Position numbers and translations under genes: made by a program
Notes under the pieces: model-generated
Seen by the model: only the letters and a program-made list of their open reading frames with translations
Told to the model about the DNA's origin: nothing
Databases searched by the model: none
Source of the DNA: an uncultured Spirochaetaceae bacterium
GTDB lineage: Bacteria; Spirochaetota; Spirochaetia; Sphaerochaetales; Sphaerochaetaceae
Direction of reading: 5' to 3'
DNA length: 62,914 nt
Assembly: GCA_944389105.1 (NCBI GenBank)
Contig: CALXLD010000032.1
Location: forward strand, 1-62,914
Shown: positions 51,607 through 61,127 of the stretch, one piece after another
How positions within the stretch are numbered: the first letter of the stretch is position 1
Layout of the letters: each line of letters begins with the position of its first letter

Positions 51607-51635
51607 TTGACGTTTTCGGCAAAAAGCAGTAGAGT
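51607..51635 (+). promoter_or_regulatory. Promoter of the V-type ATPase operon
   Basis: TTGACG (51607-51612), 17 bases, TAGAGT (51630-51635). The predicted transcript start is about 15 bases before the ATG at 51657. Confidence 0.6.
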
Positions 51636-51656
51636 GCATGGGACAGGGGTCAGTTG

Positions 51657-51986
51657 ATGCAGAGTGAAGTTATTGATGACATCCTCTCTGTAGAGGATCA
51701 GGCAGCGAAGATCGTTGATGAGGCTGAGGAGAAAGCTAAGGAAACAATTTCCCAGGCTCATGATAAAGCAGCTAAAATCATCGCTGATAGGGTGGAAGCT
51801 GTCAGACGGAGCGGTAAAGCCGATGTCGACAGTGCAGAAGCCCTTCTTCAGCAGCATCTTGCAGAGTATGAAGAAGAGCGGGAGCGTATTGAAAGCTCGG
51901 AGAATACAATTGATCCGGATGTGCTTGAAAGGGCTGTCTCCCGCATAGTTGACCGAATCTGCAGAACGGAGTATTTCGGAGAGTAA
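51657..51986 (+). CDS. V-type ATPase peripheral-stalk subunit (G/H type)
   Basis: 109 residues, almost entirely a coiled coil (DQAAKIVDEAEEKAKETISQAHDKAAKII), like AhaH/NtpF-type stalk subunits. Pairs with subunit E to form the peripheral stalk. First gene of the ATPase operon; a short purine-rich SD (GGGG) precedes. The start at 51657 is preferred over an adjacent TTG. Confidence 0.8.
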   Translation: MQSEVIDDILSVEDQAAKIVDEAEEKAKETISQAHDKAAKIIADRVEAVRRSGKADVDSAEALLQQHLAEYEEERERIESSENTIDPDVLERAVSRIVDRICRTEYFGE

Positions 51987-53084
51987 ATGAGCAAGGTTTC
52001 AGATTACGCCTTTGTGAATGCAAAGCTCAGGGCCCGTATCGGGATAATGCGTGATATGGCTTTATTTGATGAGATGATAAAGTCCCCATCGCTGACAGAG
52101 GCTTTTGCAAAACTTGAGGGCAGCCGACATCAGGATCTCCTTGAAGTCTACAGGAAGACAGGGGATCTGCAGCAGGTTGAGCTCCAGATGCTGGAGGATG
52201 AGATTTCCCTTTATAGAGAAGTCGAGGGATATCTGCCATCCGTGCCATCTGGGTTTGTTTCCGTTCTTCTTGAAAAGATTGAGGTAGATAACGTAAAGAA
52301 TGTGATAAGGCTATGGTATTCAGATGCTGTCCGGCATCATGCAATCTCATACCGTTCCTCATATATCTATAAAAAGGATATCGTTCACAGAATAGATTAT
52401 GACGGAGCGATAAATGCCTCATCTTATCAGGATCTGGCCGCAGCCTTTCACGGCACACCTTATGCAGAAGTGCTTTCTCATTTTACCCTGGAGACAATTG
52501 CTTCTGAGGGTCTTTTCCCGCTTGAGATAGCTCTTGATCATATGTGGTTTGGGCATCTTGAGAAAGGAATCAGGACGCTTACTGGCCAGGACAGGAAGAT
52601 TGCGGAAGCAATCTATACAGTCGATGTTGACCTTAAGAATATATTGATTATTACCCGTTATAGCTATTCTTATCATCTTTCTCCTTCTGATCTGAGGAAA
52701 GTCATGATTCCAATGGGCTATATAGCACGTGAAGCAGAGAAGATGGGAGCACTTTCATCTGATGATCCTATAGCGGTTCTTTCCGGTATAGTCAGGCATC
52801 ACTACCCTCAGATATCAGAGGAGATAACCAGAATTAGACGTACAGCTGATGATCTGACGACAGTAGAGGAGAATAACAGGGAGATTGTTCTCATTGAGAC
52901 TTACCTTGGAGAGCGAAGAAAGAAGGAGTACCGTAAGATACTTATGGGAGATCCATTCAGTATCGGAGTTGTTCTCGCTTATTTCTTCCTGTGCCTGCAG
53001 GAGGACGGGAATCTCCGTGCAATCCTTTCCGGTAAGTATTATGGCCAGAGCGAGGCAAAAATCAGGGAGGGGTTAGGATTATGA
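51987..53084 (+). CDS. ntpC: V-type ATPase subunit C (central-stalk base)
   Basis: 365 residues, helical. SDYAFVNAKLRARIGIMRD at the N terminus and three repeats of helical units mark the V-type C/AC39 (d) family. It links the rotating K ring to the D/F shaft. Stop-start junction with the stalk gene, four-base overlap with subunit I. Confidence 0.88.
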   Translation: MSKVSDYAFVNAKLRARIGIMRDMALFDEMIKSPSLTEAFAKLEGSRHQDLLEVYRKTGDLQQVELQMLEDEISLYREVEGYLPSVPSGFVSVLLEKIEVDNVKNVIRLWYSDAVRHHAISYRSSYIYKKDIVHRIDYDGAINASSYQDLAAAFHGTPYAEVLSHFTLETIASEGLFPLEIALDHMWFGHLEKGIRTLTGQDRKIAEAIYTVDVDLKNILIITRYSYSYHLSPSDLRKVMIPMGYIAREAEKMGALSSDDPIAVLSGIVRHHYPQISEEITRIRRTADDLTTVEENNREIVLIETYLGERRKKEYRKILMGDPFSIGVVLAYFFLCLQEDGNLRAILSGKYYGQSEAKIREGLGL

Positions 53085-55063
53085 GCATGTTCACCCGGAA
53101 GATGAGGATGCTGACAGCTGTTGTTATGGAGAGCGATAAGGATAATGTCGTCAAGGCTCTTCTTGAGAAGGGTGTGATGGAGTTTGTCCATATCGGCTCT
53201 CTTCCTGCTGACAAGATGGCAAAGCTGTCTGAACATTCCTCATCGGTGCCAAAAGCTGCACTTACAGATATGAGGGTCAGGATTGAAAGTCTTCTGAAAG
53301 AAGGGGGAATAAAGCTTCCTGATCTTGATAGCAGTTCCCTTGAGAAGCTTCCGCCTCTTGATATGGAAACCTACAGAAGGACTCTTGATAAGCTTTCGCT
53401 GTCCCTTCAGAGCGTGAGGGACCGTCAGAGAAACATCAATCAGGATATAAACGCGATTGAGGAGATCATCAGGTATGCTTCTGAGAAGAAGAATGATTAT
53501 CTCGATCTGAGAGTAGGACTCAATACACATGGTTCTTCGGAGGATCTTCTTCAGAGGCTTGATCAGATAGGCGGGGTTTTCCTTTTCTCTTCAAAGCCAT
53601 TTATATCCCTTACGCTTCGCCGTGATTCTGCGCGTGTGACAGAGGTAATGGACAAGTTCGGCTGGACGGAAACAACTGACAGCGAAGCCCAGAAAAGCGC
53701 GCTCTCGGAGGCAATCGGGGAGGCGAAGGCTGAGACTGAGTCATACAGAACTGAGCTTGAGAAGCTTTCTGAGGATGTGAAGAGCAGGGTCAGGAAGGTT
53801 TCTTCTGATCTGATTGCGATATGGACAAATGTCAGGGTTCATGAGCTTTGTGAGCATATTGAATCCTATTTCTCCTATACCAGGAATACTACGCTGTTCT
53901 CGGGATGGGTTCCCGCGGAGTATTCGGATGATATAACATCCCTTCTTACATCTGTGACATCGGGACGCTGCATCGTTGAGTGGACAGATGCTGACGAGAT
54001 GCCTCGTGAGGAAGTCCCTGTAGAGATGACCAGCCCGAAGCTGCTGAGACCATTCGAGAGGATGGTTAATAATTACAGCACCCCTGAATATGGCTCAATA
54101 AACCCGACGCCATTTACTGCAGTTGCATATCTTGCGATGTTCGCTCTTATGTTTGCTGATCTTGGACAGGGTTTTGTGCTTCTTCTGGTCGGTTTTATCG
54201 GAAAGTGGATCTATAGCAAAAATCCTACTAAGAAAGATGGGGTCATCTCGCGTTATCTCTGCTCTCTTCTTATTTTCCTAGGACCTGCTTCAATGGTTGG
54301 AGGACTTCTTTTCGGTTCATGCTTCGGCTTTGAGCTTCTTCCGGCCCTCTGGTTCCCATTTGACAGGGTTGTAGAAGGAGAGCCTGTACAGGGACTTGTG
54401 CAGGATATCTACGATATACTTGGGATAACGATCAGGTTCGGTATTGTCGTTATCTATCTTGGCCTTATTCTGAATTGGATAAATCTTTTCAGGAAAAAGA
54501 GATTCTATGAGCTTATCTTTGATAAGAACGGAATTGTGGGCGGTGTGATGTATGGCCTTGGAATCTGGTTTGCATGGGGCTTTGTCGCATCTGGCTACAA
54601 GACATTCCCGTCAGCTCCGTTCTTTGCACCTATTCTGATAACCTGTCTTCTGATGATAGTCATCAAAGGACCTATAGGTGCTGTAATCAAAGCAAGGCAT
54701 GGAGAGAAAGAAGGAATCGGAAGGGTTGTTATCGATACAATCATGGATTTTCTTGTAGAAGTACTTGAAATATTTTCCGGACTTCTTTCAAATACACTCT
54801 CGTTCATGCGAGTTGCAGGACTTGGAATCGCGCATGCTTCTCTGATGTCGGCTTTCTATCAGATTGCCGCAATGCCGGGAAACATCGTGCTCCAGATTCT
54901 GATAATGATACTCGGAAATGTGTTGGTCATCGTACTAGAGGGACTTTCGGCAGGTATACAGTCGCTTCGTCTCAACTATTACGAGTTCTTCACGAAGTAC
55001 TTTACCGGTCATGGCATGGCTTTTGAGCCTGTAGGGCTTAAGAGCAGAGCTGTAACCGACTAA
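53081..55063 (+). CDS. ntpI: V-type ATPase subunit I (membrane stator)
   Basis: 660 residues. A cytoplasmic N-terminal half with coiled coils (about 90-140, 220-255) and a C-terminal half with seven to eight membrane helices. FADLGQGFVLLLVGF, GSCFGFELLP and LSFMRVAGLGIAHASLM, the last carrying the essential Arg that faces the K-ring carboxylate, are visible. Forms the ion half-channels. Confidence 0.92.
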   Translation: MSMFTRKMRMLTAVVMESDKDNVVKALLEKGVMEFVHIGSLPADKMAKLSEHSSSVPKAALTDMRVRIESLLKEGGIKLPDLDSSSLEKLPPLDMETYRRTLDKLSLSLQSVRDRQRNINQDINAIEEIIRYASEKKNDYLDLRVGLNTHGSSEDLLQRLDQIGGVFLFSSKPFISLTLRRDSARVTEVMDKFGWTETTDSEAQKSALSEAIGEAKAETESYRTELEKLSEDVKSRVRKVSSDLIAIWTNVRVHELCEHIESYFSYTRNTTLFSGWVPAEYSDDITSLLTSVTSGRCIVEWTDADEMPREEVPVEMTSPKLLRPFERMVNNYSTPEYGSINPTPFTAVAYLAMFALMFADLGQGFVLLLVGFIGKWIYSKNPTKKDGVISRYLCSLLIFLGPASMVGGLLFGSCFGFELLPALWFPFDRVVEGEPVQGLVQDIYDILGITIRFGIVVIYLGLILNWINLFRKKRFYELIFDKNGIVGGVMYGLGIWFAWGFVASGYKTFPSAPFFAPILITCLLMIVIKGPIGAVIKARHGEKEGIGRVVIDTIMDFLVEVLEIFSGLLSNTLSFMRVAGLGIAHASLMSAFYQIAAMPGNIVLQILIMILGNVLVIVLEGLSAGIQSLRLNYYEFFTKYFTGHGMAFEPVGLKSRAVTD

Positions 55064-55081
55064 TTAAGGGAGGGTCATGAT

Positions 55082-55426
55082 ATGACCGCATACGCATTCA
55101 GGAGCAAGGTTCGCCTTTCGCTTGTTCTCATGGTGGCAGTTCTTGTTGCTACAGCATTCGTTTTCACACCATCTCTCGCTGCAGCTGCAGAAGGGACAGA
55201 GGTTGTCGACTATAACCTAGCATGGGTGTGCATTGCAGCTGCACTTGCATTTGGTTTCGGAGCCCTTGGTGCTGGAATGGCAATCTCTCATGTAGGATCT
55301 GCTGCAATGGGTGCAATTTCTGAGAAACCTGAGATTGCAACAAACGCTCTTATCTTCATAGCTCTTGCAGAAGGACTTGTTGTCTTCGGATTCATCACAG
55401 CCCTGATGATCCTGGGATCAATATAA
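55082..55426 (+). CDS. ntpK: V-type ATPase subunit K (membrane ring)
   Basis: 114 residues. A hydrophobic N-terminal segment ending in AAAAEG looks like a signal peptide or extra helix; it is followed by a single two-helix hairpin with GFGALGAGMAISHVGSAAMGAISEKPE and the ion-binding E97 in IALAEGLVVFG. Many bacterial V-type K subunits have two fused hairpins (about 150 residues) and one carboxylate; this is the short one-hairpin type. No obvious Na+-ligand Gln in the first helix. Confidence 0.88.
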   Translation: MTAYAFRSKVRLSLVLMVAVLVATAFVFTPSLAAAAEGTEVVDYNLAWVCIAAALAFGFGALGAGMAISHVGSAAMGAISEKPEIATNALIFIALAEGLVVFGFITALMILGSI

Positions 55427-55427
55427 G

Positions 55428-55727
55428 ATGGAATACTTCGTTATCGGGGACGAGGATACTGTCCTCGGCTTCTCCCTTGTAGGGGTTTCAGGCATTGCCT
55501 GTTCATCCGAAGAGGAGGTCAAGGCTGCCTGGAACAAAGCGACAGAGGACAAGGAGCATGGGGTTATCATCATAACTGATGAATGTGCTGCATTCATCAG
55601 GGATACTGTTGATAAATATCTCTTTACAATGAGTTTCCCTCTGGTCGTGGAAATCCCTTCTAGAAACAGCAAGGGAAGTACTGATTTAAGGGAGCTCGTT
55701 AACGAAGCTATAGGAGTTTCGATATGA
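55428..55727 (+). CDS. V-type ATPase subunit F (rotor shaft)
   Basis: 99 residues. Rossmann-like domain with VIGDEDTVLGFSLVGV and GVIIITDECA, the typical F-subunit fold. Sits on the D shaft. One base after subunit K, four-base overlap with subunit E. Confidence 0.9.
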   Translation: MEYFVIGDEDTVLGFSLVGVSGIACSSEEEVKAAWNKATEDKEHGVIIITDECAAFIRDTVDKYLFTMSFPLVVEIPSRNSKGSTDLRELVNEAIGVSI

Positions 55728-56347
55728 AGGCAGATAATCCGCTTATCCGCGGTATTCTCTCCGAAGCTCGTACAAAAGCTGATGAGATAGGAAAAGCTTC
55801 TGAGAAGGAAGCAGATGCTATCATCATGGAAGCTGAGGAGAGAGCTGAGAGAGAGGCTGAGATGGAGAAGCGCAGTTATTCTGTGCGCCTTGAGCAGATT
55901 AAGGCCAGGGAAGAGAGCGCTAGGCGCAGCATTGACAGGCTTTCTGAGCTGAAGGGGCTTGATGCTGCATATACGGAAGTGATGGATGAAGTCAATCTCA
56001 GACTGAAGGATATGATTGATAGTCCTTCCTTCTCCTCAGTGCTTGTCCAGTGGATTGCAGAGGCCGCAATCGGGCTCGATAGGAAGGAGGCGAAAGTCTC
56101 CTTTTCAGAAAAGACCCCTGTTACTGATGAAATGCTCCGTCAGGCTGAGGCTCTTGTAAAAAAAGAAACCGGCGCATCTGTTTCGCTTACGCTGGATGCA
56201 GAGCGCCTTTCCGGAGCAGGGGTAGTGCTGTCCAGCATGGATGGTAAGGTATCTTACAACAACCAGCTTGATGTCCGTATGAGACGTTATTCCAGGGATA
56301 TCAGGCGGATAGTTCAGGAAGAAAATGCAAGGCAGAATAGTAGGTAA
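55724..56347 (+). CDS. ntpE: V-type ATPase subunit E (peripheral stalk)
   Basis: 207 residues. N-terminal coiled coil (KADEIGKASEKEADAIIMEAEERAEREA-like, about 15-75) and a globular C-terminal domain (about 100-200) with GAGVVLSSMDGKVSYNNQLDVRM. Joins the stalk to the A/B head. Overlaps subunit A by 23 bases. Confidence 0.88.
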   Translation: MKADNPLIRGILSEARTKADEIGKASEKEADAIIMEAEERAEREAEMEKRSYSVRLEQIKAREESARRSIDRLSELKGLDAAYTEVMDEVNLRLKDMIDSPSFSSVLVQWIAEAAIGLDRKEAKVSFSEKTPVTDEMLRQAEALVKKETGASVSLTLDAERLSGAGVVLSSMDGKVSYNNQLDVRMRRYSRDIRRIVQEENARQNSR

Positions 56348-58106
56348 GGTAAAGCGTGTAAATGGACCTGTCCTTACAGCATCCGGAATCACGGATGCGC
56401 AGATGATGGAACTTGTCCATGTAAGCGATCTCGGCATAGTCGGGGAAATTGTCAAGCTTCGTGAGGGAGAGGCAACGATCCAGGTATATGAGGATGCGAC
56501 AGGAATCAAGCCTGGCGATAATATCTATGGATCGGGAATGAGCCTTTCTGCAGAGCTTGCTCCCGGTCTGATCGGGAATATATATGATGGAATCCAACGG
56601 CCTCTTGAGGAGCTGAGAAAGCTTTCAGGGGATTTTATAGGAAAGGGCATAGCTGCCACAGCTGTTGACCATGACAAGCTCTGGCATTTTGTGCCGTCAG
56701 TGTCAGCTGGGGATATAGTCCATAAAGGTTCTATAATCGGTACTGTTCAGGAAACAGAAAGAGTTGAGCACCGAGTCATGATTCCTCCTACGGTAGAGGG
56801 AGAGCTGAAGATTGTCAGGATGGTAGGAGAGGGGGATTACAAGGTTGCTGATGAGCTTGCTCTCGTTACCTCTGACAAGGGTGTGTCTACATCGGTCTCG
56901 ATGCTTCAGTACTGGCCGATCCGTGTTCCACGTCCGATTGCTGATCATGCTGATCTGAGCGTGCCTCTTGTAACAGGTCTCAGGGTAATTGATACGCTCT
57001 TCCCGCTTTCAAAAGGCGGTACGGTAGCAATCCCTGGAGGATTCGGTACAGGAAAGACTATGACTCAGCACTCGATTGCCCAGTGGTGCGATGCAGATAT
57101 CATCGTATATATCGGCTGCGGGGAAAGAGGCAATGAGATGACGGATGTTCTAAGGGAGTTCCCGCATCTGACAGATCCTCGTACAGGGCTTTCATTGATG
57201 GAAAGAACGATTCTCATCGCAAACACCTCCAATATGCCTGTATCGGCGCGTGAGGCATCAATCTATACAGGTATAACAATGGCTGAGTACTACCGTGATA
57301 TGGGCTATAATGTCGCAATCATGGCTGATTCCACATCCCGCTGGGCGGAGGCGCTCAGGGAGCTTTCAGGCCGAATGGAGGAGATGCCTGCAGAGGAAGG
57401 CTTCCCAGCTTATCTTCCGACCCGTATTGCCCAGTTCTATGAGAGAGCTGGCCATATGAAGACGCTTGGAGGCGGAGAGGGATCTGTCTCTGTAATCGGA
57501 GCTGTTTCCCCACCTGGCGGTGATTTCTCAGAGCCTGTCACTTCCCATACAAAGCGGTTTGTCCGTGCGTTCTGGGGCCTCGACAGAGCTCTTGCATCTG
57601 CTCGTCATTATCCTGCTATCTCATGGCTCGATAGCTATTCAGAGTATACTGATGAAGTAAAGAACTGGTGGAATAGCCAGAGCCATGACAAATGGTATGA
57701 AAACAGGCAGAAGATAATGGAGCTTCTTCAGAAAGAGGTAAGGCTGCAGCAGATAGTCAAGCTTGTCGGCCCGGATGCGCTTCCTGATTCACAGAACTTC
57801 ATTCTTGAGGTCTGCTCGCTTTTCAAGACAGCATTCCTTCAGCAGAACGCCTTCGATGAGATAGATCGCTACTGCTCTATAGAGAAGCAGACGAAGATGC
57901 TTAATATCATCCTGCGTTACTACCAGCTTGGCTCTGAGGCTATACAGAAGGGTGTTCCTCTTGTGAAGATCAGGCGTATGCAGGTTGTTCAGGATATTAC
58001 GAAGATGCGTTTCAGCGTTTCCAACGACCATGTTGATGATATCGACAAGCTGGAGCTGAAGCTTGAACGCTCGATAATGCAGCTGGGGAGTTTGTATGAT
58101 GAGTGA
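56325..58106 (+). CDS. ntpA: V-type ATPase catalytic subunit A
   Basis: 593 residues. Walker A GGFGTGKT with K244, catalytic Glu in [10 protein letters not shown], Walker B-like [14 protein letters not shown], and the non-homologous insert (about 110-190) peculiar to V/A-type A subunits. Hydrolyses or makes ATP with subunit B. Internal SD in the subunit E reading frame; ATGATG overlap with B. Confidence 0.97.
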   Translation: MQGRIVGKVKRVNGPVLTASGITDAQMMELVHVSDLGIVGEIVKLREGEATIQVYEDATGIKPGDNIYGSGMSLSAELAPGLIGNIYDGIQRPLEELRKLSGDFIGKGIAATAVDHDKLWHFVPSVSAGDIVHKGSIIGTVQETERVEHRVMIPPTVEGELKIVRMVGEGDYKVADELALVTSDKGVSTSVSMLQYWPIRVPRPIADHADLSVPLVTGLRVIDTLFPLSKGGTVAIPGGFGTGKTMTQHSIAQWCDADIIVYIGCGERGNEMTDVLREFPHLTDPRTGLSLMERTILIANTSNMPVSAREASIYTGITMAEYYRDMGYNVAIMADSTSRWAEALRELSGRMEEMPAEEGFPAYLPTRIAQFYERAGHMKTLGGGEGSVSVIGAVSPPGGDFSEPVTSHTKRFVRAFWGLDRALASARHYPAISWLDSYSEYTDEVKNWWNSQSHDKWYENRQKIMELLQKEVRLQQIVKLVGPDALPDSQNFILEVCSLFKTAFLQQNAFDEIDRYCSIEKQTKMLNIILRYYQLGSEAIQKGVPLVKIRRMQVVQDITKMRFSVSNDHVDDIDKLELKLERSIMQLGSLYDE

Positions 58107-59511
58107 TACACTACTTAAGGAAACAGATAAGTCACTTCTATCCGGTCGTGAGTATGCCGGAGCATCCAGAATCGATGGTCCGCTCGTATATATGAGGAAT
58201 ACGCATCCGGTAGGGTACAACGAACTGGTTGAGATTATCGCACCCGATGGATCTGTTCGTTCGGGCCAGGTCCTCGACACCTCCGATGATGCTGTCTGCG
58301 TGCAGTGTTTTGAGGGAACAGATGGTCTTAATCTTCCAGATACGAAGATGCATTTTCTTGGCGAACCTCTTACGCTTGGCGTTTCGGAGAAGATGCTTGG
58401 CCGCGTCATGAATGGACTGGGAAAAAGCCGAGATGGTGCTGCTGTTCCTGCATCTGAAGATGAGAGGGATGTCAATGGTGTTCCTATGAATCCTACGGCA
58501 AGGGAATACCCTAGGGATTTCATCCAGACCGGTATATCTGTGATAGATGGGATGATGACGCTCATCCAGGGACAGAAGCTTCCGATTTTCTCGGGAAACG
58601 GTATGGAGCATAACCAGCTTGCTGCACAGATCGTGCGTCAGGCAAAGGTCCGCGGCGGCAAGAGTGAATTTGCTATTGTTTTTGCGGCAATGGGTGTCAA
58701 ATACGACGTTGCAAAGTACTTCATCGATTCATTCGAGGAGACAGGAGTCCTTGATAACGTTGCGATGTTCCTTTCCCTTGCAGATGATCCGTCGCTGGAG
58801 AGGACAATCACACCGCGTACTGCACTGACGCTTGCTGAGCACCTTGCTTTCGATAAAGGCAAGCAGGTTCTTGTCATCATGACTGATATGACAAACTACT
58901 GCGAATCTCTCAGAGAGATATCTACGCAGCGCGGCGAGATTCCTTCCAGAAAGGGATACCCTGGGTATCTTTACTCAAATCTTGCAGAGATTTACGAGAG
59001 ATCGGGAAAGATCCAGGGAAAGGCGGGGTCTATAACACAGCTTCCTATCCTGACGATGCCGAATGATGACATAAGCCATCCTATACCGGATCTCACAGGA
59101 TATATTACCGAAGGACAGATTGTTTTCGACCGCGATATGCATGGACGTGGCATTTATCCTCCAATCAACTGTCTTTCATCTCTTTCCAGACTTATGAAGG
59201 ATGGTATCGGAGAAGGAATGACCAGAGCTGATCATCCTCATCTTTCGAACCAGCTTTTTGCTTCGTATTCTCATGTGCAGGAGGTGAGGAATCTTGCTTC
59301 GGTTATCGGAGAAGAGGAGCTTACTGAACTTGATCATAAGTACATGGAGTTCGGTGACTTCTTTGAAAAGAGGTTTGTAGGGCAGAGATTCGATGAGGAC
59401 AGGTCCATCGAAGAGACTCTTGATCTCGGCTGGCAGGCTCTTTCAATCCTTCCTGCTGAGGAGCTTCAGAGACTTACGGATGAGGAAATCGAGGAGCATT
59501 ATAAGGGCTGA
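58096..59511 (+). CDS. ntpB: V-type ATPase regulatory subunit B
   Basis: 471 residues. Non-catalytic counterpart of [18 protein letters not shown] lacks the Walker Lys; [15 protein letters not shown] and [18 protein letters not shown] follow, and the conserved Arg finger region lies in [15 protein letters not shown] 58096 or the ATG three bases on. One-base overlap with subunit D. Confidence 0.96.
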   Translation: MMSDTLLKETDKSLLSGREYAGASRIDGPLVYMRNTHPVGYNELVEIIAPDGSVRSGQVLDTSDDAVCVQCFEGTDGLNLPDTKMHFLGEPLTLGVSEKMLGRVMNGLGKSRDGAAVPASEDERDVNGVPMNPTAREYPRDFIQTGISVIDGMMTLIQGQKLPIFSGNGMEHNQLAAQIVRQAKVRGGKSEFAIVFAAMGVKYDVAKYFIDSFEETGVLDNVAMFLSLADDPSLERTITPRTALTLAEHLAFDKGKQVLVIMTDMTNYCESLREISTQRGEIPSRKGYPGYLYSNLAEIYERSGKIQGKAGSITQLPILTMPNDDISHPIPDLTGYITEGQIVFDRDMHGRGIYPPINCLSSLSRLMKDGIGEGMTRADHPHLSNQLFASYSHVQEVRNLASVIGEEELTELDHKYMEFGDFFEKRFVGQRFDEDRSIEETLDLGWQALSILPAEELQRLTDEEIEEHYKG

Positions 59512-60140
59512 TGAACACTAATATAGCACCTACGAGAAGCAATCTGATGAGAATCAAGGATGAACTGGCCTTTTCAAGAACAGGCTATGATCTTCTTGAC
59601 CAGAAGAGGTCGATTCTCGTCTCAGAGCTTCTTACTCTCGTCGATCAGGCTGTTGATTACCAGAACAGGGTTGAGAAAGCACTCAAGGATGCATCGGATG
59701 CTCTTGAGGAAGCTATAATGCACATGGGAAGGCTTAAGGTTGCCAATCTCTCCGGTGCTGTCGGCATCACATCATCCATCTCTCTTTCTTCAAGAAAGGT
59801 GATGGGTGTAGAGCTTCCTAAGGTCAGTACGGAGTTCGCCGGATCCGGCCCTTTTTTCTCCCCCGAGGGTACAAGCATGCTTGCGGAGGTTGCTGTCAAC
59901 CGCTACCGCGATGCTCTTTCGCTGATGGGGCAGATGTCGGAGCTCAAGGTTTCGATAATGCGTCTTGCGCGGGAGGTAAGAAAGACTATCAGGAAAGTCA
60001 ATTCCCTTGAAAAGCTTGTAATTCCTGACAGGGAGGCGACCGTCCGCTATCTAGCTGGAAGAATAGAGGAGGCTGAGAGGGAGAGCATGATTCAGATGAA
60101 GACTGTCAAAAACAGAATGGAAAGGGAGGGAAGAGGATAA
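59511..60140 (+). CDS. ntpD: V-type ATPase subunit D (rotor shaft)
   Basis: 209 residues. Long antiparallel coiled coil; IAPTRSNLMRIKDELAFSRTGYDLLDQKR is diagnostic of V/A-type D subunits. Central axle with F. Stop and next start overlap (TAATG). Confidence 0.94.
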   Translation: MNTNIAPTRSNLMRIKDELAFSRTGYDLLDQKRSILVSELLTLVDQAVDYQNRVEKALKDASDALEEAIMHMGRLKVANLSGAVGITSSISLSSRKVMGVELPKVSTEFAGSGPFFSPEGTSMLAEVAVNRYRDALSLMGQMSELKVSIMRLAREVRKTIRKVNSLEKLVIPDREATVRYLAGRIEEAERESMIQMKTVKNRMEREGRG

Positions 60141-60628
60141 TGGATGCCCCATATAAGCGTATTCTTGTCTATCTAGATGGAAGCGAGGGCTCTATGACTG
60201 CTGCTATGTATGCAATCCTTCTTGCAGCTTCAAGCAAGGCAAGTCTGCATGCAGTATATGTTGTGAACACAAAGGCTCTGGGAGATCTTGTCAGGTCCAG
60301 GATTCTTATTGATCAGGAGAAGTCTGAATTTCTCTCAGATCTTCAGAAAGATGCGGCAAGGCATATAAGGCATACCGAACGTCTTGCTTCCTCTAAGGAT
60401 GTGGCGATAACCACAGCTTCGATAGAGGGATCCCCCCATAAGGAGATTGTCTCTTACATAAAGAACAACGATATAGATCTGCTTGTTCTTGGTTCTGTAA
60501 ACGTGATCCGCTCAAGGCGCGATGAGCTTACAAGCGAGAATGACAGGATGCTTCGCACATCCCCATGCCCAGTTGTTGTCGTCCGCGATTCAGACGACAA
60601 TATATGGCAGCAGTTTGAGGAGGTTTAA
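60140..60628 (+). CDS. Universal stress protein (UspA family)
   Basis: 162 residues. Single Usp domain: KRILVYLDGSEGSMTAAMYAI at the N terminus and DIDLLVLGSVNVIRSR near 115-125, with CPVVVVRDSD at the end. The ATP-binding G-2x-G-9x-G(S/T) pattern is not clearly kept. Translationally coupled to ntpD, suggesting adjustment of ATPase or energy stress (inference). Confidence 0.85.
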   Translation: MDAPYKRILVYLDGSEGSMTAAMYAILLAASSKASLHAVYVVNTKALGDLVRSRILIDQEKSEFLSDLQKDAARHIRHTERLASSKDVAITTASIEGSPHKEIVSYIKNNDIDLLVLGSVNVIRSRRDELTSENDRMLRTSPCPVVVVRDSDDNIWQQFEEV

Positions 60629-61075
60629 ATGGCATTTCTTGAAGCAATCGATAAAGATCTTATAAAAGTACCTATGACAGCAAAAAACGGTAAGGAGGCT
60701 GTGGAGGAGCTTGTTTCTCTTTATGCTGCAAAGCATGGTCTCCTTCCTTCCGAGACAGAATCCGTAATCTCTCATGTCCTTGACAGGGAGAAGCTCGGTT
60801 CAACTGCTATGGAGAACGGAATTGCCATCCCTCATGCAAAAATTGAAGGGCTGAAGGAATCTGCCGTGGTTATAGGAGTCTCCCGTCTGCCTATAGATTT
60901 CGGAGGAGACAAGAAGAGTTCCATCTTTTTTCTGGTGCTTGCTCCTGCCGAGAATCCTGCTGAGCACATCCAGATCCTTTCCTCGATTGCAAAGGTCTGC
61001 TCTTCAGAGCTTTTTGTAAGGATGCTTTCATCTTCTAAGACAAAGGAAGATGTCTATCAGCTGTTCTTCGACTGA
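60629..61075 (+). CDS. PTS EIIA-type protein (fructose/Ntr family)
   Basis: 148 residues. EIIA type-2 fold with the phospho-His H69 in NGIAIPHAKI. No EIIB or EIIC partner nearby and no sugar genes, so a regulatory PTS role (EIIA-Ntr-like) is likelier than transport. Directly follows the stress-protein gene (SD GAGGAGG), so it is part of the ATPase operon tail. Confidence 0.85.
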   Translation: MAFLEAIDKDLIKVPMTAKNGKEAVEELVSLYAAKHGLLPSETESVISHVLDREKLGSTAMENGIAIPHAKIEGLKESAVVIGVSRLPIDFGGDKKSSIFFLVLAPAENPAEHIQILSSIAKVCSSELFVRMLSSSKTKEDVYQLFFD

Positions 61076-61127
61076 AAAACACAATGGAATCCTGCTTCCA
61101 GTGGTAAAATACTGCTGGAGGCGCAAA

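Noticed and set aside
57789..58565. 258-codon open frame antisense to V-type ATPase A/B
   Set aside because: Shadow of strongly coding sequence; Ser/Pro-rich translation typical of antisense frames.
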